A DNA stretch of 64,000 nucleotides from Pyxidicoccus trucidator (GCF_010894435.1 NZ_JAAIXZ010000008.1:1-64000), one strand, 5' to 3'; counted from the first letter of the stretch, positions 51,857-60,827 are shown. The notes: generated from the sequence alone by a model not told the origin. Numbers and translations are program-made.

Positions 51857-52417
51857 TCACGGCGTGACGGTCGTCTCCACCTCGTTGCACTTCACCGGCA
51901 GCTCGCGGAACCCGTCCATGGTGTGGGGGAGCCCCGCCTGCTGCGTGGCGACGTCCATCAGCCGGCCCTGGAACGCGATGCGGTAGCGCCCCGGCTGCGT
52001 GAAGTCATACGCGAGCGCCACGTTCACCTTGCCCTCCACGGTGGCGCCCGGTGCCACGGCGACATAGTCGTCCGCTCCCGGGTTCGCCCGCTTCAGCATC
52101 GGCCCCGCGTAGGAGATCTCCGCGCCGTCGCGAGTCACCTGGAAGATGTTGTTGAGCAGCCCCTCCAGCGGCGTGTGCCAGTCCAGCACGTACAGCGGCT
52201 GCGCGGTGGGGTTGCTCAGCCGGAAGACCACCTCCACCGGCTCGCCCGCCTTCACCGTCGCGGGGGCACTCAGCGCACATTCCAGCGTCGTCGCCATGGC
52301 GGACTCCTCCTGCCGGGCCGCGGTCGGCGGCGGTGTTCCCTCGGAGCGTGACGCGCACGCGCCACCCAGCACTCCCAGGCACAGCAATGTGACGGAACGC
52401 AGCTTTCCACGTGTCAT
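51857..52417 (-). CDS. Lipoprotein resembling the non-catalytic domain of the adjacent M35 protease
   Basis: The 186-residue lipoprotein (LLCLGVLGGAC) has a single beta domain: VEVVFRLSNPTAQPLYVLDW, then HTPLEGLLNNIFQVTRDG and PGRYRIAFQGRLMD. The same layout occurs in the N-terminal half of the protease encoded upstream (LTNVSSRSVRVLKWHTPVDG, EDLFRVTADG). The two are homologous. It may inhibit or chaperone the protease, or bind the same target. A terminator-like hairpin separates the genes, so expression may be unequal. Confidence 0.65.
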   Translation of the reverse strand: MTRGKLRSVTLLCLGVLGGACASRSEGTPPPTAARQEESAMATTLECALSAPATVKAGEPVEVVFRLSNPTAQPLYVLDWHTPLEGLLNNIFQVTRDGAEISYAGPMLKRANPGADDYVAVAPGATVEGKVNVALAYDFTQPGRYRIAFQGRLMDVATQQAGLPHTMDGFRELPVKCNEVETTVTP

Positions 52418-52439
52418 GAGAATGGGACTCCCGACTCCG

Positions 52440-52473
52440 GAAAAAAGAAACGGGGGCGTCGCCGCCCCCGTTC
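52440..52473 (-). terminator. Rho-independent terminator after the M35 protease gene
   Basis: On the minus strand a GC-rich stem (AACGGGGGCG paired with CGCCCCCGTT, around a short centre) is followed by TTTCTTTTTT. This is the clearest intrinsic terminator in the window. It sits between the protease gene and the downstream lipoprotein gene. Confidence 0.8.
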
Positions 52474-52501
52474 CGCGTCACATCATGTCACCGCGCGCCT
52501 G

Positions 52502-53611
52502 TCACGGCAGCGACGGCGTGTTCTCCGCGAAGTACTCGTGGCTGTCCGCGTTGTCGCGGGCGCGGGTGGGGTTGGAGGTCGCCAGGCTCTTGGCGGCGCT
52601 CTGGCCGTAGGCGTGGTCATCCGTGTCCGCCACCACCGTGAAGTGGCTCAGCTCGTGGATGAGCGTGCCGGCGCGGGAGTCCGTGCCCGTGTTCGGCGCG
52701 CTCCAGAAGGCGTTGCACACGTAGATGCGGTACGGCGAGTTCTTGTACACGTACGCGTAGGCGCTGTCCGTGCAGCCGCAGTCGACGATGACGGACTTGG
52801 TGTCGAGGGCGCTCTTGATGGACGTGAAGTGCGTCTTGACGGTGTTCCAGTTGGTGGTGCTGAACGTGCCGAACCAGGTGCGGAAGCGCGTGGTGTTGCT
52901 GGGCGTCGCGCTCAGGTAGGTCACCGAGTTGTTCGCGTAGGTCTTCGCCGAGTTGAACGCCGTGGTGACGGACGTCACGCGGCTGCTGGTGCAGTTCGCG
53001 GTGGACAGGGCCTGCGCCGTGACGGTGCCGGTGGCCGCCGCCTCGGGATTCACGAAGGGACGGCCCTCGATGAACACGCTCAGGCTGTCCGAGCGCAGCT
53101 GCGACACGCCCTCGTGGCTGGCGTCGTGGTGCGCCTCGGAGTCGTAGCTGATGCTGTACGTGGCGCTCTTCGACAGGTCGTAGATGGACGCCAGGTCCAC
53201 CTGCCGCGACACGCTCTCGCCGGCCTTCAGCGTCAGGAAGTCATGCGCCTCCGGCGTGGCCCACTTGTAGTGGCGGCCGTTGTACTCCGCCGACGCGCCG
53301 TCGGCCGTCACGCGGAACAGGTCCTCCTTCACTCCGTCCACCGGCGTGTGCCACTTGAGCACGCGCACCGAGCGCGACGAGACGTTGGTCAGCGTCACGT
53401 TCACCAGCACTCCGTCACGCGCGGCCAGGGACGACTTCTCCGTCGACAGCGTCACCACCACATCGCCCGCGACCGCGTCCTGCACGGCGGGCTCGTTCGA
53501 CTCGAGCGCGTCACCCGAACGCTCATCCGGCGCTCCACACGCACCCAGCAGGGACACGCTGGCGAGGGCACCAATCCACCAATTGAGACGACCACGAGGG
53601 CTCAGGCTCAT
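52502..53611 (-). CDS. M35 (peptidyl-Lys/deuterolysin-type) metalloprotease
   Basis: The 369-residue protein has a lipoprotein-type signal (ALASVSLLGAC). Residues 45-195 are a beta domain shared with the downstream lipoprotein. The C-terminal catalytic domain is an aspzincin: HE-x-x-H in AGTLIHELSHF near residue 317, and the third-ligand region DTDDHAYGQSAA. Cys pairs and Ser/Thr/Tyr richness fit a secreted enzyme. Peptidyl-Lys metallopeptidases cut before lysine and suit predation on proteins. The N-terminal part may act as propeptide. Confidence 0.88.
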   Translation of the reverse strand: MSLSPRGRLNWWIGALASVSLLGACGAPDERSGDALESNEPAVQDAVAGDVVVTLSTEKSSLAARDGVLVNVTLTNVSSRSVRVLKWHTPVDGVKEDLFRVTADGASAEYNGRHYKWATPEAHDFLTLKAGESVSRQVDLASIYDLSKSATYSISYDSEAHHDASHEGVSQLRSDSLSVFIEGRPFVNPEAAATGTVTAQALSTANCTSSRVTSVTTAFNSAKTYANNSVTYLSATPSNTTRFRTWFGTFSTTNWNTVKTHFTSIKSALDTKSVIVDCGCTDSAYAYVYKNSPYRIYVCNAFWSAPNTGTDSRAGTLIHELSHFTVVADTDDHAYGQSAAKSLATSNPTRARDNADSHEYFAENTPSLP

Positions 53612-53748
53612 TGCGGGGACTTCCTTTCAGCTCGAGGGGGGGAACTCTGCTGCCGCGCGGCGGCCCATTCAGTGAATGCAAGCCTGTCGCGCTATCCCTT
53701 TTATATCGAGCTGGGCGTCTTCCCGTCCAGCACTCGCCGGGTCGTCAC

Positions 53749-53862
53749 TCAGGGGTGTGCGTAGCTGACGACCAGCATCACCAGGCCGAACACATGTGCG
53801 GCCATCAGCGGGCCCACGGTGAGGAGCACCACATCGAATCGGCTTTCGTCAGGGGTCTTCAT
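53749..53862 (-). CDS. Small membrane protein (37 aa)
   Basis: ATG 53862 follows GGAGAGCAAGGTC. The product has one hydrophobic helix (FDVVLLTVGPLMAAHVFGLV continuing MLVVSY) after a short charged N-terminus. It is too short for family assignment. It lies alone between the protease gene and the divergent TPR lipoprotein gene. Coding status rests on the ribosome site and the single membrane helix. Confidence 0.4.
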   Translation of the reverse strand: MKTPDESRFDVVLLTVGPLMAAHVFGLVMLVVSYAHP

Positions 53863-54122
53863 GACCTTGCTCTCCAGGCCGCGCGTGTGTTGCGCGGCCC
53901 CCGTTGCTTGAGCAAGGTGCGGGCCACCGCGCGCCAGGTGCGGTGTGCCTGAGCTGAGGTGAGGCAGTTCGCGGGGTTGCGTCCGCATGACGGGCAGCGC
54001 CGGTGCGCGGAGGCGGGACAGCCTGTCCGCCGCGCATGTTCGCCCCTGGGATTGGGCGTGCGGCCCTGGCATCGCGACGCGGAGAGGCGCCAAGGTTGCT
54101 TGGAACCCCTAGTATTCGCGCC

Positions 54123-55070
54123 ATGCGAATCCACACCCCCGCCCTGTTGCTGTTCTTCGCCGGAGCGTGCGCGCATGCGCCGGCCGCCACGGAAACCCCT
54201 GTCATCGCGGAGACGCCCGGCGCCAGTGCGCCCGACGCGCAGGCGAAGGCGCCCATCGCGGAGCTCCCCTTCATGGAGGCGCCCGCGGCGCCCATGCCGG
54301 GGTGGCGGCAGGTGAAGCGCGCGGACGCGCTGATGCGCGAGGGGAAGAACGCCGAGGCCCTCGCGCTCTACAAGGAGGCGCTGGGCGCGGGGAACTCGAG
54401 CGCGAACACCGCGTACTCCGCCGCGTGCGCCATGGCGCTGCTCGGGCAGAAGAAGGAGGCGCTGGACTCCCTGTCGCGCGCGGCGGAGCTGGGCTTTCGC
54501 GACGTGAAGTGGATGCAGCAGGACACGGACCTGGTGTCCCTGAGCGGCGAGCCGGCCTTCACCGCCCTGGTCGAGCGCATCCCCACGCTCCCGGAGCGCC
54601 ACTCCAACGGGAACCCCGAGCTGCAGCGGATGTTCACGGAGGACCAGGCGGACCGCTCACCGCCGCCTGCCTCTCCGGAGGCGTGGAAGGCCGTCACGGC
54701 GCGGGATGCGCAGCGCCGCACACGTGTGAAGGAGCTGGTGGCCTCGGGCGCCCTGAAGGACGCCGCGGACTTCCTCGCCGCCGGGTTCATCTTCCAGCAC
54801 GGGGACACGCAGGAGGACTACGCCATGGCGCGGGAGATGGGCGCGGAGGCCGCCCGGCGCGGCAACCCGACGGGCCTGTGGCTGGCCGCCGCCGCGTGGG
54901 ACCGCTGGCTGATGAACGCCGGCAGGCCGCAGCGCTTCGGCACGCAGTACCGGGGCGACGTGCAGACGAAGAAGATGACGCTCTACCCGGTGGACCCGAG
55001 CGTGACGGACGAGGAGCGCGCGCGCTGGGGCTTCCCCCCGCTCGCGGAGATTCCCACCACCATGCGGTAG
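54123..55070 (+). CDS. TPR/Sel1-like lipoprotein
   Basis: The 315-residue protein has a signal with lipobox (LLLFFAGAC) and an Ala/Pro-rich linker. TPR-like helices follow at about 60-125 (RADALMREGKNAEALALYKE, AYSAACAMALLGQKKEALDS). The C-terminal half resembles periplasmic hypothetical proteins with conserved AAAWDRWLMNAGRPQRFGTQ and an ALYP-like end. It is not an enzyme I recognise. Confidence 0.7.
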   Translation: MRIHTPALLLFFAGACAHAPAATETPVIAETPGASAPDAQAKAPIAELPFMEAPAAPMPGWRQVKRADALMREGKNAEALALYKEALGAGNSSANTAYSAACAMALLGQKKEALDSLSRAAELGFRDVKWMQQDTDLVSLSGEPAFTALVERIPTLPERHSNGNPELQRMFTEDQADRSPPPASPEAWKAVTARDAQRRTRVKELVASGALKDAADFLAAGFIFQHGDTQEDYAMAREMGAEAARRGNPTGLWLAAAAWDRWLMNAGRPQRFGTQYRGDVQTKKMTLYPVDPSVTDEERARWGFPPLAEIPTTMR

Positions 55071-55081
55071 CCGGTGCCGCG

Positions 55082-55111
55082 CTTCCGGGCCTGCTCGGCG
55101 AGGCCCGGAAG
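55082..55111. terminator. Hairpin between convergent genes
   Basis: CTTCCGGGCCT and AGGCCCGGAAG form a perfect 11-bp stem with an 8-base loop, between the TPR lipoprotein and the convergent peroxiredoxin gene. Confidence 0.7.
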
Positions 55112-55122
55112 GCGCGTGGCGC

Positions 55123-55632
55123 CTACTTCGCCGCGGACGCGGGCGCTGGCGCGGCGCTCTCGCTGGCCAGCGTGCGCACCAGCTCCAGCGCGCGCCGCAC
55201 GTGCTCGCCCACGCGGAGCTGCGACTCGAAGGCGCTGCGGATGACGCCCTGGCGGTCCACGACGAAGGTGACGCGGCCGGGAAGCAGGCCCAGCAGGGAA
55301 GGGGGCACGCCGAAGGCCTCGCGCGCCGCACCGCCCGCGTCGCTGAGCAGCACGAAGGGCAGCCGGTGCTTGGAGGCGAAGCCCTCGTGGGACGCCACCG
55401 AGTCGCTGCTGATGCCCACCACCTCCGCGCCCGCGGCCACGAAGTCCTCGTACTGGTCCCTCAGGCCGCACGCCTGCGCGGTGCAGCCCGGCGAGTCATC
55501 CTTCGGGTAGAAGTAGACGACGAGCACCTTCTGCCCCACCAGGTCCTTCAGCCGCACCGGGCGGTTGCCAGCCCCCGTCAGCGTCACATCGGGGACCGCA
55601 TCGCCTTCTTTCAGCAGCTTCGGCCTGGCCAT
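55123..55632 (-). CDS. Peroxiredoxin, Bcp/PrxQ type
   Basis: In this 169-residue cytoplasmic protein the peroxidatic Cys lies in YPKDDSPGCTAQACGLRDQY, with a second Cys five residues later as in PrxQ/Bcp enzymes. VVGISSDSVASHEGFASKH and VTFVVDRQGVIR complete the thioredoxin-like fold. It reduces hydroperoxides with thioredoxin. An Ala/Pro-rich tail extends the usual length slightly. It is transcribed alone. Confidence 0.9.
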   Translation of the reverse strand: MARPKLLKEGDAVPDVTLTGAGNRPVRLKDLVGQKVLVVYFYPKDDSPGCTAQACGLRDQYEDFVAAGAEVVGISSDSVASHEGFASKHRLPFVLLSDAGGAAREAFGVPPSLLGLLPGRVTFVVDRQGVIRSAFESQLRVGEHVRRALELVRTLASESAAPAPASAAK

Positions 55633-56215
55633 GACTTCCTCCCTCCGCCCCGGAGCGTCGTCCCGGCACGTGTGGCCCGGTTGATGCTGAAGGGTGACTC
55701 ATAAGTCAATCAAACCGGCGCTGGCGCCTCCTCATCAGGCGCGGGCCGTCACAGGGGCGTCCACTCCGGAGTCCTCTCCTTGCGCCTCCGCAAGGCGTCA
55801 GCGGGGACCCAGGTTGCGGTACGTCGCGCCCACGCGTCGGACGAACGGCTTCGACGGGGGCATGCGTCACGGCTCTATCGTTCCGGCCCGGGCTCGTTTA
55901 TGAGGGAGCTTGCTTCCTTGCCGGGCGGGCGGGTGGGACGGTGCGTGTGGGAGATCACGACGGGTGCGCATCGCATCCGTCTTCATGGCATCGGATAGGA
56001 TGTGGGGGGAGCGGAGTCGCTCCCCCGTCCGGCAGGCGACAGCCCTGCGTTTTGCCGGGTCCGAAATTTCGGCATGGGAGCCAGGGTCGTCTTACCTTTC
56101 GAGACAAGAAGCGCGAGCTTGAGTTCGGGGTATTGGGCGGAAACTTTCGCCGGAGTTGCGTGACGCAGCGTTCAGGCGTAGGACGGCAACTTCGGGGGGT
56201 TGGTCAGGAGCGGAC
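55633..56215. other. 583-base divergent intergenic region before the PTS operon
   Basis: No credible gene lies here; the short open frames have no codon or domain character. It must hold the promoters of the peroxiredoxin gene (minus) and the PTS operon (plus). The only symmetrical element I can name is the short repeat at 55695-55708. I see no clear sigma-54 box. Confidence 0.5.
55695..55708. promoter_or_regulatory. Short inverted repeat upstream of the peroxiredoxin gene
   Basis: TGACT and AGTCA arms flank CATA in an AT-richer patch, 63 bases upstream of the peroxiredoxin start, at a promoter-like distance. It could be an operator. Assignment is by position only. Confidence 0.3.
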
Positions 56216-56638
56216 ATGGTCGGCCTCGTCGTCGCAGCGCACGGGCGTCTAGCGGAGGAGCTGGTCTCCACCGCGGAACAGATCGTGGGAAAGCTTCCCG
56301 CGGTGGCAACCTGCAACATCGAGCCGGGGACTCCCGTAGAGGAGCTCCGCGCGAAGATGAAGCAGGCGGTCGCCCGCGTGGATGAGGGGGAAGGTGTCAT
56401 CATCCTGGCCGACCTCTTCGGCGGGACTCCTTGTAAGGAGTCCCTGATGATGTGCCAGCGGATGAATCTGGAGGTGCTCGCTGGCGTCAACCTGCCCATG
56501 CTTCTCAAGGCGAACTCGCTCCGCAGTGAGCAGATGTCCCTTCCGGAGATGGCCAACCAGCTGGCTTCCCACGGCCAGCGCAACATCACCTGTGCATCCG
56601 CCCTGCTTCGCGAGGCCCAGCAGCAGCCGCGAACTTGA
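56216..56638 (+). CDS. PTS EIIA, mannose family
   Basis: The 140-residue protein begins VGLVVAAHGRLAEEL, with His9 as the phosphorylated residue. It has VIILADLFGGTPCKE and NLEVLAGVNLPML, all standard for the EIIA-Man fold. It receives phosphate from HPr and passes it to EIIB. TCAGGAG lies 6 bases before the ATG. It is the first gene of a six-gene PTS operon. Confidence 0.93.
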   Translation: MVGLVVAAHGRLAEELVSTAEQIVGKLPAVATCNIEPGTPVEELRAKMKQAVARVDEGEGVIILADLFGGTPCKESLMMCQRMNLEVLAGVNLPMLLKANSLRSEQMSLPEMANQLASHGQRNITCASALLREAQQQPRT

Positions 56639-56671
56639 CGGACCCGCGCGGGTCGGCGATTCGAGACTGCC

Positions 56672-57157
56672 GTGATCACCCTGGTCCGCGTCGACAACCG
56701 CCTCATCCATGGTCAGGTCGTCGAGGCCTGGCTGCCCTTTCTCAAGGTCTCAAGAGTCGTCGTCGCCGACGATGAGGCGGCCTCCAGCCCCCTCATCCGC
56801 GCGGCCATGGCCCTGGCCGTCCAGAGCGCCATCGAGGTGCAGATCCTCCCGCTGGCCCAGGTGGACTTCGCCGCCCTCTCCAAGGACGGGGTGCGCACCC
56901 TGGTGCTGCTGCGCGACGTGGCGTCCGTGCCCTTCGCCTTCGCGCACGGGCTGTCCATGGAGGAGCTCAACCTGGGCAACGTGCACTTCGGCACCGGCCG
57001 CCGGCAGGTGTCCCCGTCCGTCTTCCTGGCCGAGGCGGAGCTGAAGGCGCTGCAGCAGCTGGCCGAGCAGGGGGTGCGCGTGGAGGCCCGCGCCGTGCCC
57101 GTGGAGAAGCCGGTGGAGCTGCTGGACCTCACCGAGCGGTGGGCGAAGGCCGGGTGA
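56672..57157 (+). CDS. PTS EIIB, mannose/fructose/sorbose family
   Basis: The 161-residue protein from a GTG start has the phospho-acceptor His13 in VRVDNRLIHGQVVEAW. It also has the family's RVVVADDEAA and NLGNVHFGTGRRQVSPSVFL segments. It transfers phosphate to the sugar during uptake through EIIC/EIID. It ends 4 bases before the EIIC gene. Confidence 0.93.
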   Translation: MITLVRVDNRLIHGQVVEAWLPFLKVSRVVVADDEAASSPLIRAAMALAVQSAIEVQILPLAQVDFAALSKDGVRTLVLLRDVASVPFAFAHGLSMEELNLGNVHFGTGRRQVSPSVFLAEAELKALQQLAEQGVRVEARAVPVEKPVELLDLTERWAKAG

Positions 57158-57161
57158 GCGA

Positions 57162-57878
57162 GTGAGCGTCGTCTGGACCCAGGTGGCGCTTGCGGGAGTG
57201 TGGGGCGGACTGGTGGCCTTGGAGCGCAAGGCGTTCCTCCAGGCCATGCTGTCCCGCCCCCTCGTCGCGGCCACCGTCATGGGCGGACTGCTGGACGACG
57301 TGGCCTCCGGGCTGGCCGTGGGGCTGGTGCTGGAGCTGTTCTTCCTGGGCACCGCCAACCTGGGCGCCGCGCTGCCGGAGAACGACACCCTGGCCGCCAC
57401 CGGCACCAGCGCCGCCGCCGCCACCCTCACCACCGCCACCGGCGCCGGCTCCACGCCGGCCATGTGGTCCCTGGCGGTGCTGCTCTTCATCGGCCTGGGA
57501 CGCGTGGGCCGCAGGAGCGACCGCCTGCTGGAGGGCTACACGGCGCGGCTGGCCCGGGTGGCGCTGGCGTCCGCCGAGGCCGGTGACCTCACCCGCGCCA
57601 TGCGGCAGAACCTCTGGGGCATGTGGCCGCACTTCGTCCTGTACGGCAGCCTCACCTCGCTGTGCGCGCTGCTGGGCTTCTTCGTGGAGCCGCTGCTGAC
57701 CGCGCTGCCGCCCGCCGTGGTGCGGGGGCTGGCCTGGGCGTGGCCCGCCATGGCCTCGGTGGCGGCCTCCCTCGCCGCGCAGGGCAGCCACGCCCGGCGC
57801 GCGCCCCTGTACGCGGCGCTGGGGGCGGCGGCGGTGACGGTGGCGGTGGTGCTCCTCCTCCTCCGGGAGGGCCGGTGA
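57162..57878 (+). CDS. PTS EIIC, mannose/sorbose family
   Basis: The 238-residue membrane protein (GTG start) has several hydrophobic helices. The pattern TVMGGLLDDVASGLAVGLVL and LELFFLGTANLGAALPEND is typical of sorbose-type EIIC. It forms the sugar channel with EIID. The stop overlaps the GTG of EIID (GTGA). Confidence 0.9.
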   Translation: MSVVWTQVALAGVWGGLVALERKAFLQAMLSRPLVAATVMGGLLDDVASGLAVGLVLELFFLGTANLGAALPENDTLAATGTSAAAATLTTATGAGSTPAMWSLAVLLFIGLGRVGRRSDRLLEGYTARLARVALASAEAGDLTRAMRQNLWGMWPHFVLYGSLTSLCALLGFFVEPLLTALPPAVVRGLAWAWPAMASVAASLAAQGSHARRAPLYAALGAAAVTVAVVLLLLREGR

Positions 57879-58642
57879 GCACGAAGGACACCTACCTGCC
57901 GCCGTGGGTGCTGCTGCGCGTCTTCCTGCGCTCGCTCTTCCTCCAGGCGTCGTGGAACCCCAAGGGCATGCAGAACCTGGGGCTGGCCTACGCCGTCTAC
58001 CCCGCCCTGGCCACGCTGTACCCGGCGGGCCCCGCCCGGGAAGAGGCGGTGCGCCGGCACCTGGTCTTCTTCAACACCCACCCCTACGTGGCGGCGGCCA
58101 TCGTCGGCGGCGTCGTCAACCACGAGATGCGCATCGCCCGGGGGGAGGAGACGCCCGACAAGGTGGTGGCCTTCAAGGCCGCGCTGATGGGGCCCCTGGC
58201 GGCGCTGGGGGACGGCTTCTTCTGGCTGTCCCTCAAGCCGGCGGCGGGGGCGGTGAGCGCGGCCATGGTGCCGCTGCTGGGCGTGTGGGCGGTGCCCCTC
58301 TTCCTGGTGCTCTACAACGGCGTCCACGTGCTGTTGCGCGTGCGCCTGTACTGGCTGGGCCTGTCCCTGGGGGACAGACTGGTGGAAGCAGTGGCCCGGG
58401 CCAACCTCCCCTCGAAGGGGGCGAAGCTGCGGGCGGTGGCGGCGGCGAGCGCGGGCGGCCTTGCCGCCTGGCTGTCCGTTTCCTTCGGGGCGAACGCGGG
58501 TGGAACGCGAGCGCCCCTCCTGGCGGCCGGGTGCCTGGCCCTGGGGGTGGCGTCCTACGTGCTGGTCAGCCGTCGGGTGCCGAACTACGTGGTGCTCTAC
58601 CTTGCCGCGGGGCTGGCCTGCGCGGCGGGAGCATTCCTTTAA
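57875..58642 (+). CDS. PTS EIID, mannose family
   Basis: The 255-residue membrane protein from GTG 57875 overlaps EIIC. VFLRSLFLQASWNPKGMQNL and FFNTHPYVAAAIVGGVVNHE are the signature N-terminal motifs of EIID, and AALMGPLAALGDGFFW follows. The C-terminal half has further hydrophobic helices. It partners EIIC in the membrane. Confidence 0.92.
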   Translation: MSTKDTYLPPWVLLRVFLRSLFLQASWNPKGMQNLGLAYAVYPALATLYPAGPAREEAVRRHLVFFNTHPYVAAAIVGGVVNHEMRIARGEETPDKVVAFKAALMGPLAALGDGFFWLSLKPAAGAVSAAMVPLLGVWAVPLFLVLYNGVHVLLRVRLYWLGLSLGDRLVEAVARANLPSKGAKLRAVAAASAGGLAAWLSVSFGANAGGTRAPLLAAGCLALGVASYVLVSRRVPNYVVLYLAAGLACAAGAFL

Positions 58643-58663
58643 AGAAGAGAGGTGGGAGTCGCG

Positions 58664-58942
58664 ATGCCAACCATGGCCGAAGGAACCTACGAGATCATCA
58701 ACGCGCTGGGGCTGCACGCCCGGGCCGCGGCGCAGATGGTCAAGGTGGCCAACCGCTTCAAGAGCGAGGTCACCATCGAGGCCCAGGGCCAGCGGGCCAA
58801 TGCCAAGTCCATCATGGGCGTGCTGATGCTGGCGGCGGCCCAGGGGACCCAGGTGAAGGTGACCTGCAAGGGGGATGACGCCGACGCCTGTCTCCAGGAG
58901 TTGGCAAAACTCATCGGGGACCGTTTCGGCGAGGCCCAGTGA
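58664..58942 (+). CDS. HPr phosphocarrier protein
   Basis: In this 92-residue protein, His18 in INALGLHARAAAQ is the site phosphorylated by EI, and Ser49 in ANAKSIMGVLML is the regulatory serine used by HPr kinase in other bacteria. ATG 58664 is preferred over GTG 58652 because a purine-rich GAGAGGTGGGAG lies before it. It lies between EIID and EI. Confidence 0.92.
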   Translation: MPTMAEGTYEIINALGLHARAAAQMVKVANRFKSEVTIEAQGQRANAKSIMGVLMLAAAQGTQVKVTCKGDDADACLQELAKLIGDRFGEAQ

Positions 58943-58988
58943 CAGGAGAGAATGGACACGCGGTAGAGCGAAGGGAGAAGACGGGCAC

Positions 58989-60827
58989 GTGAGCAGCCAG
59001 GCCACCCCCACCCTCAGACTGATGGGCATCGGCGCGTCTCCCGGCGTGGCGGTGGGCCACGCCTTCATCCTGGACCGCAAGCGCATCCGCACCCCCAAGC
59101 TCCGGCTGGCCGAGGCAGAGGTCGAGCCCGAGCGGATGCGGATGAAGACCGCCATCGACCTGTCCGACCGGCAGCTCGCCGAGCTCAAGGACCAGATTAC
59201 GCGCACCGAGGGCAGCGACCATGCCCTCATCCTCGAAGCCCACCGGCTGATGCTCCACGACCCCATGCTCGTGGACGAGGTCAACCGGCTCATCATCGAC
59301 GACCGCATCAACGCCGAGTGGGCCGTGCGGCGGGTGGCGCGCAAAATCAAGCACCTGTTCGACAACATCCCCGACGAGTACTTCCGCGAGCGCCGCTCGG
59401 ACGTGGACTACGTCGCGGACCGCATCATCCGCAACCTGATGGGCCAGGTGGTGGACGAGGAGGTGGAGGTCCCCGCCGAGGCGATTGTCGTCGCCCACGA
59501 CTTGTCCCCCGCGGACGCGGCGCTGATGGCGCGCAGCGGGCGGGTGGCGGGCTTCGTGACGGACCTGGGCGGCCAGACGAGCCACACGGCGATTGTCGCG
59601 CGGGCGCGCGAGACGCCGGCGGTGGTGGGCGCCGGACGGGCCAGCGAGCAGATTTCGCCGGGCGACCTGGTGGCCATGGACGGCATCCGGGGCGTCATCC
59701 TCGTCAACCCTTCCGACGAGCAGCTCGCCGTCTTCCGCGAGGACCAGCGCCGCTACCAGGAGGGCGAGCGGCTGGCGCTGACGACGAAGGACCTGGAGGC
59801 GCTGAGCACGGACGGCTTCCGCATCCGGCTCTACGGCAACATGGAGTTCCTGGAGGAAATACCCTCCCTGCTGGCGCACGGCGCGGAGGGCATTGGCCTG
59901 TACCGCACCGAGTTCATGTTCCTGGACCGGAAGACGGCGCCGACGGAGGAGGAGCACTACCGCGCCTACCGGCAGGTGCTGGAGGCCATGGGCGGGCGCC
60001 CCGTCACCATCCGCACGTTGGATTTGGGCGGCGACAAGGTGCCGGGCAACAAGGTGAAGCACGAGAAGGAGCCCAACCCGGCCATGGGCCTGCGGGCCAT
60101 CCGCTACTGCCTGTCCAACCGGGAGCTGTTCCGCACGCAGCTCCGCGCGCTGCTGCGCGCCAGCGTGCACGGCAACCTGCGGCTGATGTTCCCCCTCATC
60201 TGCGGCGTCAGCGAGCTGCGCGAGGCGCGCAGTGAGCTGGAGGCCTGCCGCACGGAGCTGGGCCGCGCGGGCGTGCCCGTGGGCAAGCGCTTCCCGGTGG
60301 GCATCATGGTGGAGACGCCCAGCGCGGCGATGATTGCGGACCGGCTGGCGCAGGAGGCGGACTTCTTCTCCATCGGGACGAACGACCTCATCCAGTACTC
60401 GCTGGCCATCGACCGCCAGAATCGCGAGGTGGCCTACCTCTACCGGCCCCTGCACCTGTCGGTGCTGCGCATGCTGCGGACCATCATCGACGCGGGCAAG
60501 GCGGCGAACATCCCCGTGTCCATGTGCGGCGAGATGGCGGGTGACCCGCTGTACACGCTGGTGCTGCTCGCGCTCGGCTTCGACGAGCTGTCCATGACGT
60601 CGGGGCAGATTCCGGTGGTGAAGCGCTTCATCCGCCGGGTGAGCCGCACGGATGCCGTGGAGCTGCTGAAGGGCGCCATGGAGCTGACCACCGCGGAGGA
60701 AATCGAGCGCTACGTGCGCACGGAGATGGACCGCCGCTTCGCGGAAGTCCTGGAGCCCGCCTCGGAGCCCGGCCAGCCGGAGCCCGCCGAGCACGAGCCC
60801 ACGCCCTCCGGCCGCACCACCGGCTGA
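58989..60827 (+). CDS. ptsI: PTS enzyme I (phosphoenolpyruvate-protein phosphotransferase)
   Basis: The 612-residue protein starts at GTG 58989. It carries the active-site His199 in DLGGQTSHTAIVAR, the PEP-binding GLYRTEFMFLDR and IRTLDLGGDK, and the catalytic Cys region IPVSMCGEMAGDP near 510. Length is slightly above the usual 570 because of an acidic, Pro-rich tail. It starts the phosphorelay for the linked EII proteins. Confidence 0.94.
   Translation: MSSQATPTLRLMGIGASPGVAVGHAFILDRKRIRTPKLRLAEAEVEPERMRMKTAIDLSDRQLAELKDQITRTEGSDHALILEAHRLMLHDPMLVDEVNRLIIDDRINAEWAVRRVARKIKHLFDNIPDEYFRERRSDVDYVADRIIRNLMGQVVDEEVEVPAEAIVVAHDLSPADAALMARSGRVAGFVTDLGGQTSHTAIVARARETPAVVGAGRASEQISPGDLVAMDGIRGVILVNPSDEQLAVFREDQRRYQEGERLALTTKDLEALSTDGFRIRLYGNMEFLEEIPSLLAHGAEGIGLYRTEFMFLDRKTAPTEEEHYRAYRQVLEAMGGRPVTIRTLDLGGDKVPGNKVKHEKEPNPAMGLRAIRYCLSNRELFRTQLRALLRASVHGNLRLMFPLICGVSELREARSELEACRTELGRAGVPVGKRFPVGIMVETPSAAMIADRLAQEADFFSIGTNDLIQYSLAIDRQNREVAYLYRPLHLSVLRMLRTIIDAGKAANIPVSMCGEMAGDPLYTLVLLALGFDELSMTSGQIPVVKRFIRRVSRTDAVELLKGAMELTTAEEIERYVRTEMDRRFAEVLEPASEPGQPEPAEHEPTPSGRTTG

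Noticed and set aside
55694..56155. Short plus-strand open frames between the peroxiredoxin and PTS genes
   Set aside because: They have no ribosome site, no domain character and overlap each other in different frames; I treat the region as intergenic.
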